From NCBI GenBank assembly GCA_030544235.1, contig CM060471.1, forward strand, positions 5,281,348 through 5,345,347: 64,000 nt of DNA, given 5' to 3'. Both the position numbers and the translations under genes were made by a program. Numbering within the stretch: the first letter of the stretch is position 1; each line of letters begins with the position of its first letter. This document shows, piece after piece, positions 50,501 to 62,500 of this stretch. The DNA comes from Lepturacanthus savala. Lineage: Eukaryota; Chordata; Actinopteri; Scombriformes; Trichiuridae. A model generated the notes under the pieces. The model was not told where the DNA came from. It did not search any database and was given only the letters and a program-made list of their open reading frames with translations.

Positions 50501-53500
50501 GAGAGCCCAGGAGGGAGGGGTGGCGGGTGCTGCCAGAGCGAGAGAGGGAGAGCGTCAGAGTGTTCTAGACTGCACAGCAGCAGCCGTGTCGCATCTCAGC
50601 AGAGGATAGGTAGAAGAGCAGAGGAGGGAGGAAGAGGAGGAGGAGGAGGAGGAGGAAGGACAGCAGAGGAGAGGAGCTCCTTGCTCTCTGTGGATCATCT
50701 ACTGCTCTGCCGCTGCTCTGCTTTAATCAACTGCTGCTGCTGCTGCTGATGCTGCTGCTGCTGAAGCCACCAGGATTACTGCTGCTGTGATCCCTCTCAT
50801 CACTCTCTGCCAGGAGGAGACAACATTACCATACTCTGCCGTAGATTTACTCAGTTGTCGATGTCGGATCAAACAGCAGAGGGCTCTCAAGGTGGATTTG
50901 ATCCCTCGGTGACCCTCAGCTAATCTGCTTTCATCAGCTGAGCCCCCCCAACCTCCCTCCCCGATCCCCGGCGAGGCACTGGGCCATGATCTGGGGGGGC
51001 CATGAGCCCCGGGTGTATGCTGCTGTTTGTTTTCGGCTTCGTGGGGGGAGCAGTGGTCATCAACTCTGCCGTGCTGGTGTCTCTGTCAGTGCTGCTGCTG
51101 GTCCACTACTCTGTCTCTACCGGTGGCTTACCTGCCCTGCCATCTTTACCCTCCTTACCCAGACCCAGCAGGTACTGCGTGTGCGTGTTTGTCATTATCT
51201 TGTGTTTCTTGCTCATTATCCACTATAATCTCTGTTTTTGTAGCAGGCAGCCAGATTGTCTCCATGCAGCGTTGTTGCCATGTGGACTCTCTGATCTAGC
51301 CAGGCACTGTATGAGACTGCAAACTGGAAGTAGGTCAAGAGAGTGAGGGAGAAACATTGAGCCATATCTCAACTACAGCACCTCACATATCTCAATTTCA
51401 TCTCGGATGACTTCATTTATAGCCTCCAATCATTCTCATGTTTCACTTTTTCAAGATGAGTGGTGGACTGATACAGAGCATGTGATTTCTCCTCCACCGC
51501 TCGCTTCAAATAACAAAAGGCAGCTTTGGTGACCATCAGTGGCCCGCATGTGACCTCTCTCTCTCAATATACTGGTGTGTCCATTGTTTTGGGGGCTGCA
51601 GCTTTTCACAGCTGCCTGCCGGCTGCTCTTTTCACCACCGCCGCCATTGTTTCTCTGCTACTGTACAGTATGCTTTTTTTTATACCGAATCACTGGAACG
51701 AGACAAGCCGCTGCTCCTGATCTGTTGCAGTGGAGTTTTAAAAGTGTCTCAGAATCAGGATGCAGTGTAGTTAAGTGTTCTGTGTGTTACCATATCTGGA
51801 TATTGTTGATATTAAAGTGATCACAAAGTTAAAATGGCCTGCAAACAGGAGGGCAAAGTGAATTATTACAAGTTGCTGATATATTTATTCTTCTACGTGA
51901 CATCATCCTAAAACACCCAAGTCAGAGTTCCTCCCACCACTACACTGTCTCAAGGGACCGCACCTCTTTGTCAAGTTTAAAACCGTCCCAAATCACAATT
52001 GGCTTTGATTTCCTTTATTGATCACGATCATCTCATTGTACTGAACGGTTTCCACTGTGCTGTGAAATACTCTCTTTACAATGCCAGCTAAAATAACAAT
52101 TGACAATCTGGTTTATCAAGAACCATCTATGGTATGAGTTACTTCAGCCTCCATAAGGAGCAGCATCAACTATTTCAGCAGTCTGCACAAAGGTCCGAAG
52201 TGTCACACTCACTGTAGGAACCTCATCACAACATGGAGACGGAGGCCAAAGCATCCACACTAATGAGAACATGTCCAACCTGATTGATACAGTGTGAAAT
52301 GTACCCTGGAGTCTTTAGTGCTCACTATTAATAACATTGTCTTGTACAATGCTGTTGTCAGGACGTTTTCCCTGCTTAAGTCTTCTATACGACCACTTTG
52401 CCCCGACTGAGGTATAGCTGTCATTGGGTGCATTGCCATTTAGTACAGACATTCCTACTGGTTGACTTTGATTATTTTATTTTTTTGTTCTTCTTTAGTC
52501 CAAACCAGCTACTACTACTACTGGAGCGCTCTGAGGCAAAGGGGCCTCAAGAATTTGTTTCACCTTCCATTTTTGCCTTGCCACTTATGTTAGTGAGCGA
52601 CTCCTGCCCTCCCGCTTCACACATATCAGCTTCTCCTTTAAAGTGATTGTTCTTTCCGTTTCTGTGTATCCAGGAAGGAGCGTCCCAACTATATGGGCAT
52701 ATTTCAACTTCCTGGTGCTGATGGCATGACCCCTGACCTCCAGAGGGAACCCGTGGACCCCCCATCTGAGCCCTGGAGGTTCAACAACCTCAGCCATCCA
52801 CAATCAAACACCAGCCTCAAGGTAAGCTATACACACACACACACACGTCTTGCTGTGAAGTCTAGATTGCTTTAAATGGCTCAGAAGTTCTAAATTGTAA
52901 AGTTGACTGTCTGAAGTTGGCGTGCAGCACTTCCCACGGACCAGAGAGATGACATCATCATCTCCTGCTCGCTTAAGAGTGAGTGGAAACAAAATGCAAG
53001 CACCCAATGCCAGAAAACACCAAAGAAAGAGTATGTTTCTATTCAGAGAGAATGGATTGTTCACCGTGTCCAGAATTTTTAGCAGCGTGTGTGTGTGTGT
53101 GTGTGTTGTGTGTGTTGGCTTAGAGCCCAGTGAGCAGAGGAAGTGGTACCATTCGGGGGGCCTGCCATTAACCCTAGGGAAGGGGGGAAAAGGACAGAGT
53201 GTCTTCACGTTGTTGCTGTTGGAGACCTGCTGCCAGCAAAGCTCCATCATGAATATTAATGAGCACCTCAGTATTCATTTGCCATAATAACACTAGTACA
53301 GGGTCAGGTGGAAGTTGTAACTATTCTCTATTTTTACCCAGGACTTATCAGGACTTTTGCTGTTATTCATCTCCTTCGCTCAGCTGTTTCACCAGGCACC
53401 CACAGAACAGATTCACAACACTGCCTTTGTGTTTTGTCCTCTGACTTGACATTTCCCGAGATTTACAGCTAGTGATCCTGTCGCTCTCACCATAGGGAGG

Positions 53501-56500
53501 GGTTTGTGTGAGAATTTTTTTGTGAGGGTAGGGGAAGATCCTTTCAGCTTTCAGCAGCCGGCTGCTCAGTGCTACTATAGCAACAATAAGGTGACACCAG
53601 CAGGCTGATGAATGAGAACGGGAATACTCCCATCAGTGCAGGAAAAAACAGAAATAGATCAGAGAAATGAGCAGGAAAAAAGAAAGGGAAAGTTTCATCC
53701 TCTAAATATTATTTTGTTTGGTGTGAATTCTTTATAATATACTGTGTTTAATAAAGTCTTTGTGTTTCAAGGTGACAGGGGATCTGAGTTGATAATGTTG
53801 TCCTGATTGATTTTTTTCCCCCCATCAGCAACTGTGCTATTTATAGTACAGAAACCCAAGCTGGTATTACCGGATCAAATCTATCTGCTGCACACAGAAG
53901 CTACAGTAGGAGCCAGTGAAACCGCAGGGTGTTTGATTGGCACATTGTAACTAATTTACACAGAAACCAGATCACCTTCTGTACCACAAAAAACATAACA
54001 CTCATGGAGTTCAGGCTCATTTTCTTTCATTCAGATCAGTTTTAATGAAAAAATAAAATTCCCTGTTTTGTTTATTAGATCCTGTCACATCCATATTATA
54101 AAACTTATCTAACTCACATTGGTTTTGGTTTTTGTTTCCTTCATGTGGTCTGACATAATTTGTCCTCATCTGTTTTTGTAACCACTCAAATGGATAAATG
54201 TTGAGTAAAGCCTTTTAATATCCCTCAGTCTGAGGAACACTCAACAATCAAAGTGGAAGGTGAAAGTTTCCAGGAGAATTTGCCCAATCAGGAGGCAGAT
54301 CAGGACCAGGTAGACCTGTTCCTCACAGACAAACCCAAACGTCTGAGAGCACCAAACTAATCAGGTTTTATGCTGTATGGTCTGTAGTAGTTGTGGTGTA
54401 TATGTGATAAAACATTTTCTAACATACTGATAACACCTGTTATGTTATTGAAAGTGCATGCTGCTGACCTGCCACCCCCACCTTCATCAAGTAACAGAAC
54501 TTCTTTTTTTTTTTGTTTGTGCTGGTTCAGTGCTCACAGCTTCATTTGACTGTTAATGAGAGAAAAACGATATCAGGCCTCAGATATCTGTCTTCAAGGA
54601 TGTATTAAATGCTTTAGTGTTTTTGTACATTAGTGAAAGGTGGAGTGTTTGAGTTGCATGTTTTGATTAGTTTAATTGTGTGTGCTGGGTGTAGCTGCAT
54701 GGCAAGTTTGAAGTTCTATTTATTTATCTTAATTGTATTTAATAGATTTTGTGTAGATTGAGGTTTTCTGAAAGATGTTTCAGAGTTTGAGAAAGGAAAA
54801 TACACATCTTTTGCTTTCTTGCTGGGATTCAAGCTATATCAGAAGATGGATACCATTCTTATACTAGTGTGTCCATTATATATGAGGGAACCATCTTCTT
54901 GTAGTTACTGTGAGGTTGCCAGGCAACCAGCAGAAAGGGGTAGTGTGAGTGGCGGTAGCTTTATGCTTAGCTTGTAGATATGAGAGCGGTAACAATCTTC
55001 TCATTCCCCCCAAGTGTCAAAATGATTCCTTCAATTCAGTATACACGTGCTAAACTTTCCCTGCATGTTCAATCACATTTCATGTTCTTTCTCAGTGAAA
55101 GCAATATGTCATCATTTGACCTACCGCATACTGTATGTATGTCTATTAATAAAGCTGGTCTTGAGCTAAAATTTCCAAGATTTTCATCTTTATCATAAGT
55201 TTATTTTGTGAATGCAGTGATGCTTGTTTTTTGATTTATTGTGTCATTTTGGTTGGCACATTACTTGCTTTCACTCCTCAAAATAGAAGTAATGTTTCAC
55301 AAATATTGTTACATCATAAAGATCTTTTTTATTTTTATGTTTTCTGACTTTGTATTCTTCTTCCTATCTTAAGGATGAACTGGCCTCTTTCAGTCACGTA
55401 GGCTCCAAGTCCAGCACCCCAACCAAGCAAGGAAGCGTCTCAAGAAATGCAGCTCCAGCATCCTCACAAGGCACAGCATCCAAATCCAGCTCTGAGTCCA
55501 CAGCATCACCCTGCAATGCAGCGTCCACCGAAAAGAGCCCAGCATCCAGCCTGGACTCATCTGCAGCTTCTTCAGATGTTGCTGTGGAATCTGCGGACAG
55601 GAAACGGGAAGAAAAAGGTTCGGATGGGCTCAAAAAGAACCTGAACTGGAACAGCGGGAAGCCGGAGAGCAGCAAGAACATCTCAGCAGTGCAGGACAAA
55701 CAGCAGGGTCAGATGGGCCTGGACTCTGACACAACACCTGTCAAACCTGATGGTGAAGTTATAATGCCATCTGTCCTGTCAATACCTACACATGGTCAGT
55801 AGTCTGTCTAATTATATTATAGGATTTATAAGTTGTATTTCTCTGTGCTGTTTTTTTCAGATGGAGGTGATGATATGGAGAAGTCTGAGGTGCAGGCGAT
55901 CATCGAATCCACCCCTGAACTGGACATGGACTTGAGTGGCTGCATATCAACAAGGTATATAACATAAGATAACATATACAGTTATTTAATATTGTCAAAA
56001 ATATAATGCACCAATCCAACTTTTTCAGTCTCTTAAAAATAAATAAATAAAGGTACCAGATTACAGATCCGGCCAGTTGAGTGACTATTAGACCAATATC
56101 AGTGTTGGTATCCGTTCATCTCTACCCAGACATACTGTCAAAATGTTGGAAAATGTCTGTTACAGTTTCGTAATGCCCAAGATGATGTTTTCACATTTCT
56201 TTTCTTTTTCCTGACTAACAATCCAAAACCAATTGTTTTGTAAATTTATTAGAAAAGCTGAGAAAATCTCTTATAATTTTAAAGATGGAACACATGGATG
56301 TTTAGTATTTGTACTTAAATATACTAAAGGATAAAGCTGTATTATTTTAGAATATTTTTCATCCGCAATGAATCCAATTTCAAGACTGACAGAATCAAGA
56401 ACAATTGATCTTAATAGAATTAACTTGTTTTGTGTTTTTAAGGTGCAGTATTTTCCTAAAACAGGAACTAATGATAATTTTTAGCATGGAGGAAAACATG

Positions 56501-59500
56501 TTTCCATGTATTTTAGGATTGATGTTTATTCTGACCTTCTGTTCATCTAGTACACCCACTAAAGGTGGCATAGAGAATCTGGTGTTCGACCGAAACACAG
56601 ACTCACTGTTTGAGGAGCTGTCGTCTGCAGGGAACGACCTCATAGCCGACGTGGATGACGGAGCAGACCTGCTGGGTAAGAAGAGTCACTCTGCCATAAC
56701 TTTGATAATTTGATCAGTTTCTTTCACAATCTTATCTTCTCCACCTGTTGTGTTGTCTGAACTGTCTTGTCATGGCTTTATCCTCCTTACAGACGAGTTC
56801 TCTGGTGTGTATCAATAAAACTTATTCTCTGCTCAGTCTCACTTCCTGCTGTGGTTTTGCTGTAGTTGCACTAGATCAGATTAGTGGTGCTGTGCTGTGG
56901 GATTAGACACTTTTTACAGAGATGTAGATTAATCTACTGTTACTTCTCTGATCTACTCTTGCCTCTCTGATCTGCATCATCTTTTTGCATGACTCCCAGA
57001 CTTCAACTTTTTAGGTAAGATGGAGGGAACATAATGCTATGTTAGTGTGTAGGATAGCATACTATAGGATCGTAGGGAACAATAAGATTTGTTTGTTTTT
57101 CCATTTTCATGGTGGAGCACATGAATACATGCAACATTTATTTGATTTTTTTCAGGTATGGGTCGTGAAGTTGAACATCTTATCCAGGAGAATTCTCAGC
57201 TGCTGGAGACCAAGTCAGTAATCTCATGGCATTTCATTTTATATTTTTTTGTATGAATGATTGTATTTATTTTCCCTTATTATACTGCAACTCTCAGGTT
57301 TCTTTTTCTTTGCTCCTTTTTGGGTCATGTTATCGAGATTTTGTCAAGACACTGACATTGGCCCCTGAATGAATAGAGGAGAATGTCAAGTTTGAGCATC
57401 AGTATCATGAAAATATTGAAATAAGTTTTCCACTCTTTTGTTCCTTGTCTTGCTTCAATTTGGGAGATTATCACCACCTCACTTTTAGAACGACTTTTCC
57501 CACAATGCTTTGGGGGATTCAAAGAGGACGAGCCTGAGTCTTTCCTCCTCCAAATGAAAACTTTGCTAAATTATCATACCTATTATAGGGTCTTGTTTGC
57601 AATGTCCCCATGTATGTATGGTTATACGGTGGCTTTGAGGTGCAAAACGCAACAAAATTTCAGGAAACACAACACTTCAACTCACGTGTGCCCCCCTCGG
57701 GACACAGTTTGAAGATCTCAGGTTTACCCATTCTGAACTATCAGCTGTGTTTGTTCTCAGAAATGCCTTGAACGTGGTGAAGAATGACTTGATCGCTCGT
57801 TTGGATGAGCTGTCCTGCGAGAAGGAGGCGCTGCAAGGAGAGCTAGAAGCCATCACTGAGGCAAAGACCAAACTGGAGGAGAAGAACAAAGAATTAGAAG
57901 AGGAACTCAAGAAGTGAGTTGTCTGGTGTTATAATGTGACCTAGGATTGTTTTTTTTTAATTCCCAATCATTTTGACTTTGAAACTATACTTGCCTAAAA
58001 TACTTTGATTACGATACTGAATAAATACTGTAGCGTAAATGAAAAACACCATAAAAAGTATTTGAATGAGAGATGACCGAATATAGATCTTAGCATTTGT
58101 TTTATGAATTTGAAAAACAAACTGAACACTAAATATTCTGACTTCACTTACTTTCATCCTATTGCAGGAATTCAGGTTCCTTAAATGCCTTTTTATTGCC
58201 TATAAATCAAAACCATACAACAAACAACCATAAAACAAAACAATTTTCAGAAATTACATCAATGCAACAAAATTAGGTGAAATCAAGTATACGGCTGTAT
58301 GCTTTAGACCGTTACAGAATTTGTAGCCAGTTGGTTACTGGGCCAGTTGCCTTGTTGTATAGTCAGTGTGTGATCAGCCAGCAATGATGATTGGTTGATG
58401 AGGCCTCAAAGATATTACGCAGTAGACATTCAATAGTGTTTCCTGAGTCTTTAGTGTGACAGTGCAGCTTAAAAATGGGACTTTTTACACTCCTGAAACC
58501 GGAAACTTCTGGCTCTACTTTTCATATGCAGCAGGCTTTGAGGTCCCTCATCCACCATCAGGATGTTTAAATGACCAGTTAAGTCAAGCTATGGTTCTAG
58601 CTCTTAGACTACTGTCCTCCTCCCTGTCTCCATGAACAGGAAGGAAATCGATTTATTGATGAAGTCATTTTGCCTCCACTACAACAGGTGGCCATATACA
58701 CTCTTTAGCTTGTTAAAATTGCATTATCGGTTAACTTTTGTGACAAAAAAGTAGGGGAAAAATGCTCGTCCAGCTTGACTTTCAGTCGCGTTATCTGGGT
58801 GTCAGTTTGATTCCAGTCAAGTTGAATGTAGTGACTGCTCCACAGTCTGTTGAAAACACTGCAGTATCTTGCCAGGCCAGTAGATGGCGGTGTAACTTTG
58901 TGACTAAACACCATTAAATTGACACGTTGACATCATGGATGACTGACATGACATGGATGGCCTCATTTCCAGGGACCGGAGGTTCTATGTTTTTGATAGT
59001 GTAGCACCTCTGTATATGAAGTCAGACCATTTGCTTTATTCTTCATTTCTGCCGCTACTTTCCCAGTGTCTTTTAAACATATTTTAAAGTCAACACTCTT
59101 AGCTGACTCCTTTTGTTTCCTCCTCCTCAGAAATAGTTTCTCCTTTTTAGCTGTTCCTCTGCCTCCTTTAGTGTTATTGATACGTGCAGTAGTTGTAATG
59201 TATATCGCTAGCATTGGGGATGAGGCTTGTTAAGGTAGAAACTTGGCAGGTTTCCTATCAAAATATTGATGAGAAAGGTGATGTTTAGGCTGGATTATTT
59301 TTTTATTTTTTTTTTTTTACGTTATCAATTTTAAAAACAATGTTAAAATATATTTTATTAATGCAATTATACCACAGTACGTTCTACTTTCTAATATCGT
59401 TGTACCATGCAAACCCAATGTGACCTGTTTCTGTCTTGCAGGGTTCGAGCAGAACTTGTGGAAAGCAAACAGAAGGCAAAGAATGAGAACGAGGACGATG

Positions 59501-62500
59501 TGAGTCCTTGATACTTGTTTATCTGTGTCATACTGTGTGATGTGCGTTTTTATTCATTGTGATGTTGTTGTCCTGCAGAGCGACGTGCCCACAGCACAGA
59601 GGAAACGCTTCACCAGGGTGGAGATGGCCCGGGTCCTGATGGAGAGGAACCAGTATAAGGAGAGGCTGATGGAGCTGCAGGAGGCTGTCAGATGGACTGA
59701 GATGATCCGGTAAGAGAGGAGGAAGACACAGGTTTTCATCATGAGAGCACAAAGGTTGACAGAATTGTTCTGATACAACGTAAACTAAACCTTTTATTTT
59801 CATCTCTCAGGGCTTCAAAGGAGAACCCAGCTCTTCCGGAGAAGAAGAAGTCTAGCCTCTGGCAGTTGTAAGTTCCTCTTTTCGCTTTATTCTCTCTTGA
59901 ATATTACCCACTGTGCAATTGCTGTTATTCTTCATGCTGCTTTTCTTTTGTATTCCATGTACATGGTTGTTTTCTCCAGGATGTAGGTAACTTCAACATG
60001 TGCGTATTGTTGACTGGCTTCTGATGTTTTCATCTTGACAACAAACTCTTAACAGAGGAGAGATGATAAAATAGTAAAGAAACTAAGGCAATGATAACTT
60101 CAGACACTCGTTTGCTCACAAGTGATGTGATTCAGACTCTCCTCTGTTGAGTTTTTAGCAGGAATGAGTTTGGTTTGTTTTGAAGGAGGACGTCATGTTT
60201 TGTGGCAGTGGGACTGAAACGGGTGTGCATATAAAACAATCTGACGGATGTGTCATCTCTCCTGCCCCATTTGTGTGTGTCCCTCTATATTCTGCCTGAT
60301 GTTGTGACGTCTGTGTGCAGGAGGTGTGTTTGGGGGTTGGTATGGAGATGGGAGGGGTGGCAGGAATATGGGAAAAGTGTGTTGGTTAAAATGAAGCAAA
60401 AATTCTTTTTAAATTTACCTGTGGCAGCTTATTTTTTATATTTAGGTTAATCAGTGTAATGTCAGATTTTGAATAGAATGCTACATGTATACTCAGATGT
60501 AGTCTGATGAATAATTTGTGCTCTAGAGGGGATGAGAGGTGTTTTTTGTCCAGGCCTGTTGTGCTCTGTGTTGTTGACTAACGTCCTAGTCAATGCCCAC
60601 ATTAACCCTGCGCTGAGTGGCCATCTGCCCTGCTGCTCTGCTGCTGTATCTGGGAGACAGGACAGGTTAATGGGAAAATGCTTATCAGTGTATGAAAGCT
60701 GGCATGGTGTGTTGGCACGGAAAAGGATCCTTTCTTTTGGCAATCTTTACCCTTGAATGTTGAACCCTACCTCTGCCGCCGAGCTACCGCCGCTTTGTGT
60801 CCACCCCGTCTATATGTTTGTCTGCTTTCTCTTTTTTTTTCTGTCCCCCGCTCTTACACCTCCAGTTTCAGCCGTTTGTTCAGCTCATCGGGCGCACCAG
60901 CCAAGAAGCCGGCGACCGAGTCCCCCGTGAACGTCAAATACAACGCCCCCACCTCCCAGATCCAGCCGTCCGTCAAGAAGAGGAGCAGCGCCCTGCAGCA
61001 GCTGCCCAGCGACAAGAGCAAAGCCTTCGACTTCCTCAATGAGGAGTAAGTCTGTGATGCTGTTACACTCTACTGGTGCTGTTAGTGAATTAAATGTAAA
61101 GGTCAGAAGACATCAGACTTCTTAAAAGTTTATTTATTTTCATACATAGAACTGCTTTTGATTAATGAGGCCTGTTTTTTTATATTTTGAGGAAACATAT
61201 CTAAGTTAGAAAAGATATTAAGTCAGCCAGCTGCTGTTATGTCCCTGCAGAGTTGCATCAGATAATGTGGTGTCCAGGCGAGAACAGAAGAGGGCCCAGT
61301 ACCAGCAGGTCAAAGCCCATGTGCAGAAGGAGGATGGTAGGGTGCAGGCTTATGGATGGAGTCTGCCCAAAAAGTACAAAGTAAGTAGACAAGGAGCTTT
61401 GACTCTCAGTCCTGCAGTATCGACTCAAAACGGAAACAAGCTGTGAAGCTGTCTCTTCTTATTTTTCAGGCTAATGGTGGTCAGGCAGAAGCTAAGATGA
61501 AGAATCTCCCTGTTCCTGTCTCCCTCAGACCACTGGATGAGAAAGATGCTTCTATGAAGGTATGTTCCTCGAGCTTTGGTTGTTTTCAACTTTTGTGTTT
61601 TATATGTGACTGTGTTTTCCTGCTGTAACTGTGTGTGCGTGCGTGTGTGTGTCGTTCACACTCCAGCTGTGGTGTGCAGCTGGCGTGAACCTGTCTGGAG
61701 GTAAAACCAGAGACGGAGGTTCCATCGTAGGAGCCAGTGTGTTTTATAGTGATTTGCCCGGACCGGAGAGCCCAAAAAAGAAAATTGGATCTCAGACCAG
61801 CCTGGATAAACTGGATCAAGAACTTAAGGTCTGGTTGTCTCAGATAAATTATCTATACAAACACACAGATATATCATTAAAGTAAGAAGTTGACCGAACA
61901 TGTTGTGTTGTGTGTCTGCAGGAGCAGCAGAAGGAGCTGCGGCAGCAGGAGGAGATGTCGTCTCTGGTGTGGATCTGCACCAGCACCCAGTCCACCACCA
62001 AAGTTGTGGTCATCGATGCCAACCAGCCCGGAAACATCCTGGAGAGCTTCTTCGTTTGTAACTCCCATGTCTTCTGCATCGCCAGCGTGCCAGGTCAGCT
62101 GAAGAATGTGTGTCCGACCTGTGCAGCTCACTGTTGGGGCTGGGTTACTCAGTCTAAAGATAAAATAGAATTGTTTTCATTGTTTTTTATTTAAACATTT
62201 TTCAGTTTTTCTCTAAACAAACTGAAAAGACAAAAAACATTTTCTTTATTAACACAAAAAATAGATTGCCAAAGTAGTGAAAAAAATCCATTCAAGAATA
62301 AAAAAAAATAAAATGAAATAAAAACATCACTACTTCATGATCAAATTGGTGCAGTTTTAAAAATATGTGTACAAATGTATGAGTCAGTGATAAACAATGA
62401 TTGGCAAGATGATTATTTTCACAAAAATCAAGATTTTTTTTGGAAATTTTTTTTGACACAAAATGTCAAATGGTGTAATGAAAAAGAATGATAAATTTTA

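Larger units (their letters stand above)
52822..55373 (+). other. spag9: spag9 intron with an optional 81-nt exon
   Basis: Contains CA/GT repeats (about 52830-52846 and 53086-53117), the cassette exon at 54229-54309, an RFX-type palindrome GTTGCCAGGCAAC at 54915-54927, and a dispersed teleost repeat near 54950-55020. No other coding signal was seen. Confidence 0.6.

Noticed and set aside
50456..50749. Arg/Gly-rich and Cys-rich ORF over the GGA/CTG repeats
   Set aside because: Low-complexity translation of the 5' leader repeats; no conserved content.
59990..59997. A 7-nt exon-like GATGTAG between ctccag and gtaact
   Set aside because: It would introduce a stop or frame shift between the RH2 exon and the next exon; chance match.
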